DNA of 64,000 nt. Origin: Asterochloris sp. CNOR1 (taxonomy: Eukaryota; Chlorophyta; Trebouxiophyceae; Trebouxiales; Trebouxiaceae). The DNA is taken from NCBI GenBank assembly GCA_963969365.1, contig OZ017759.1:1426001-1490000 (forward strand), read 5' to 3'. Position numbers and translations under genes: made by a program. The notes under the pieces were generated by a model. The model searched no databases, was not told the origin of the DNA, and worked only from the letters and a program-made list of their open reading frames with translations. Positions 61,055 to 64,000 of this stretch are shown piece by piece; position 1 is the first letter of the stretch, and each line of letters starts with the position of its first letter.

Positions 61055-64000
<2,946 letters not shown>

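Overview
The window is nuclear DNA from a green alga, most likely a core chlorophyte and possibly a trebouxiophyte. The genes are dense and intron-rich, with introns of about 150 to 900 nt. Splice sites are canonical, with acceptors almost always ending in TGCAG followed by G. Gene content is plant-like: an SDP1-type lipase, a vacuolar sorting receptor, SERRATE, HPPD, CAX and plant-type SKA2. Where I could find a poly(A) signal it is TGTAA, the usual chlorophyte one. The species is inference. All gene models were built by hand from reading frames, splice consensus and intron-phase continuity. No transposon, retroelement, CRISPR array, rRNA or tRNA was recognised.

Layout. 153-3967 (+): 3' end of an SDP1-like triacylglycerol lipase. 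4804-12157 (-): SWAP-family splicing regulator (DRY_EERY, two SURP domains, RS tail). 12570-19883 (+): complete 16-exon vacuolar sorting receptor. 20220-22427 (-): RhoGAP-domain protein of the At5g61530 type. 23106-29016 (+): polyubiquitin gene with 11 ubiquitin units, each interrupted by an intron. 29450-32533 (-): MoaC/CNX3 of molybdenum cofactor synthesis. 33006-34160 (+): unknown 154-aa protein. 34993-37760 (-): unknown 222-aa protein, perhaps of tubby/LURP-like fold. 38222-38752 (-): doubtful gene. 39124-44634 (+): CAX-type cation/H+ exchanger. 44860-45332 (-): NOP10. 45608-45937 (+): small basic protein. 46030-48602 (-): DRE2/anamorsin. 49268-57355 (+): SERRATE/ARS2. 57455-59344 (-): GT31 galactosyltransferase. 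60066-60895 (+): SKA2-like kinetochore protein. 61055 to the right edge (-): HPPD, continuing outside the window.

The genes are unrelated housekeeping functions and do not form a pathway. Several pairs diverge from short shared upstream regions: SWAP/VSR, RhoGAP/ubiquitin, MoaC/33006 gene, DRE2/SERRATE and GT31/SKA2.

The most unusual signal is not a gene. Many introns carry diverged copies of 40-70 nt of the neighbouring exon together with its splice junction. I call these exon echoes. They sit upstream of real acceptors or downstream of real donors, in single copies or in arrays of up to about eight. I saw them in nearly every multi-exon gene here, and the polyubiquitin array has propagated one in nine near-identical introns. 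This points to intron growth by tandem duplication of exon-intron boundaries followed by decay.
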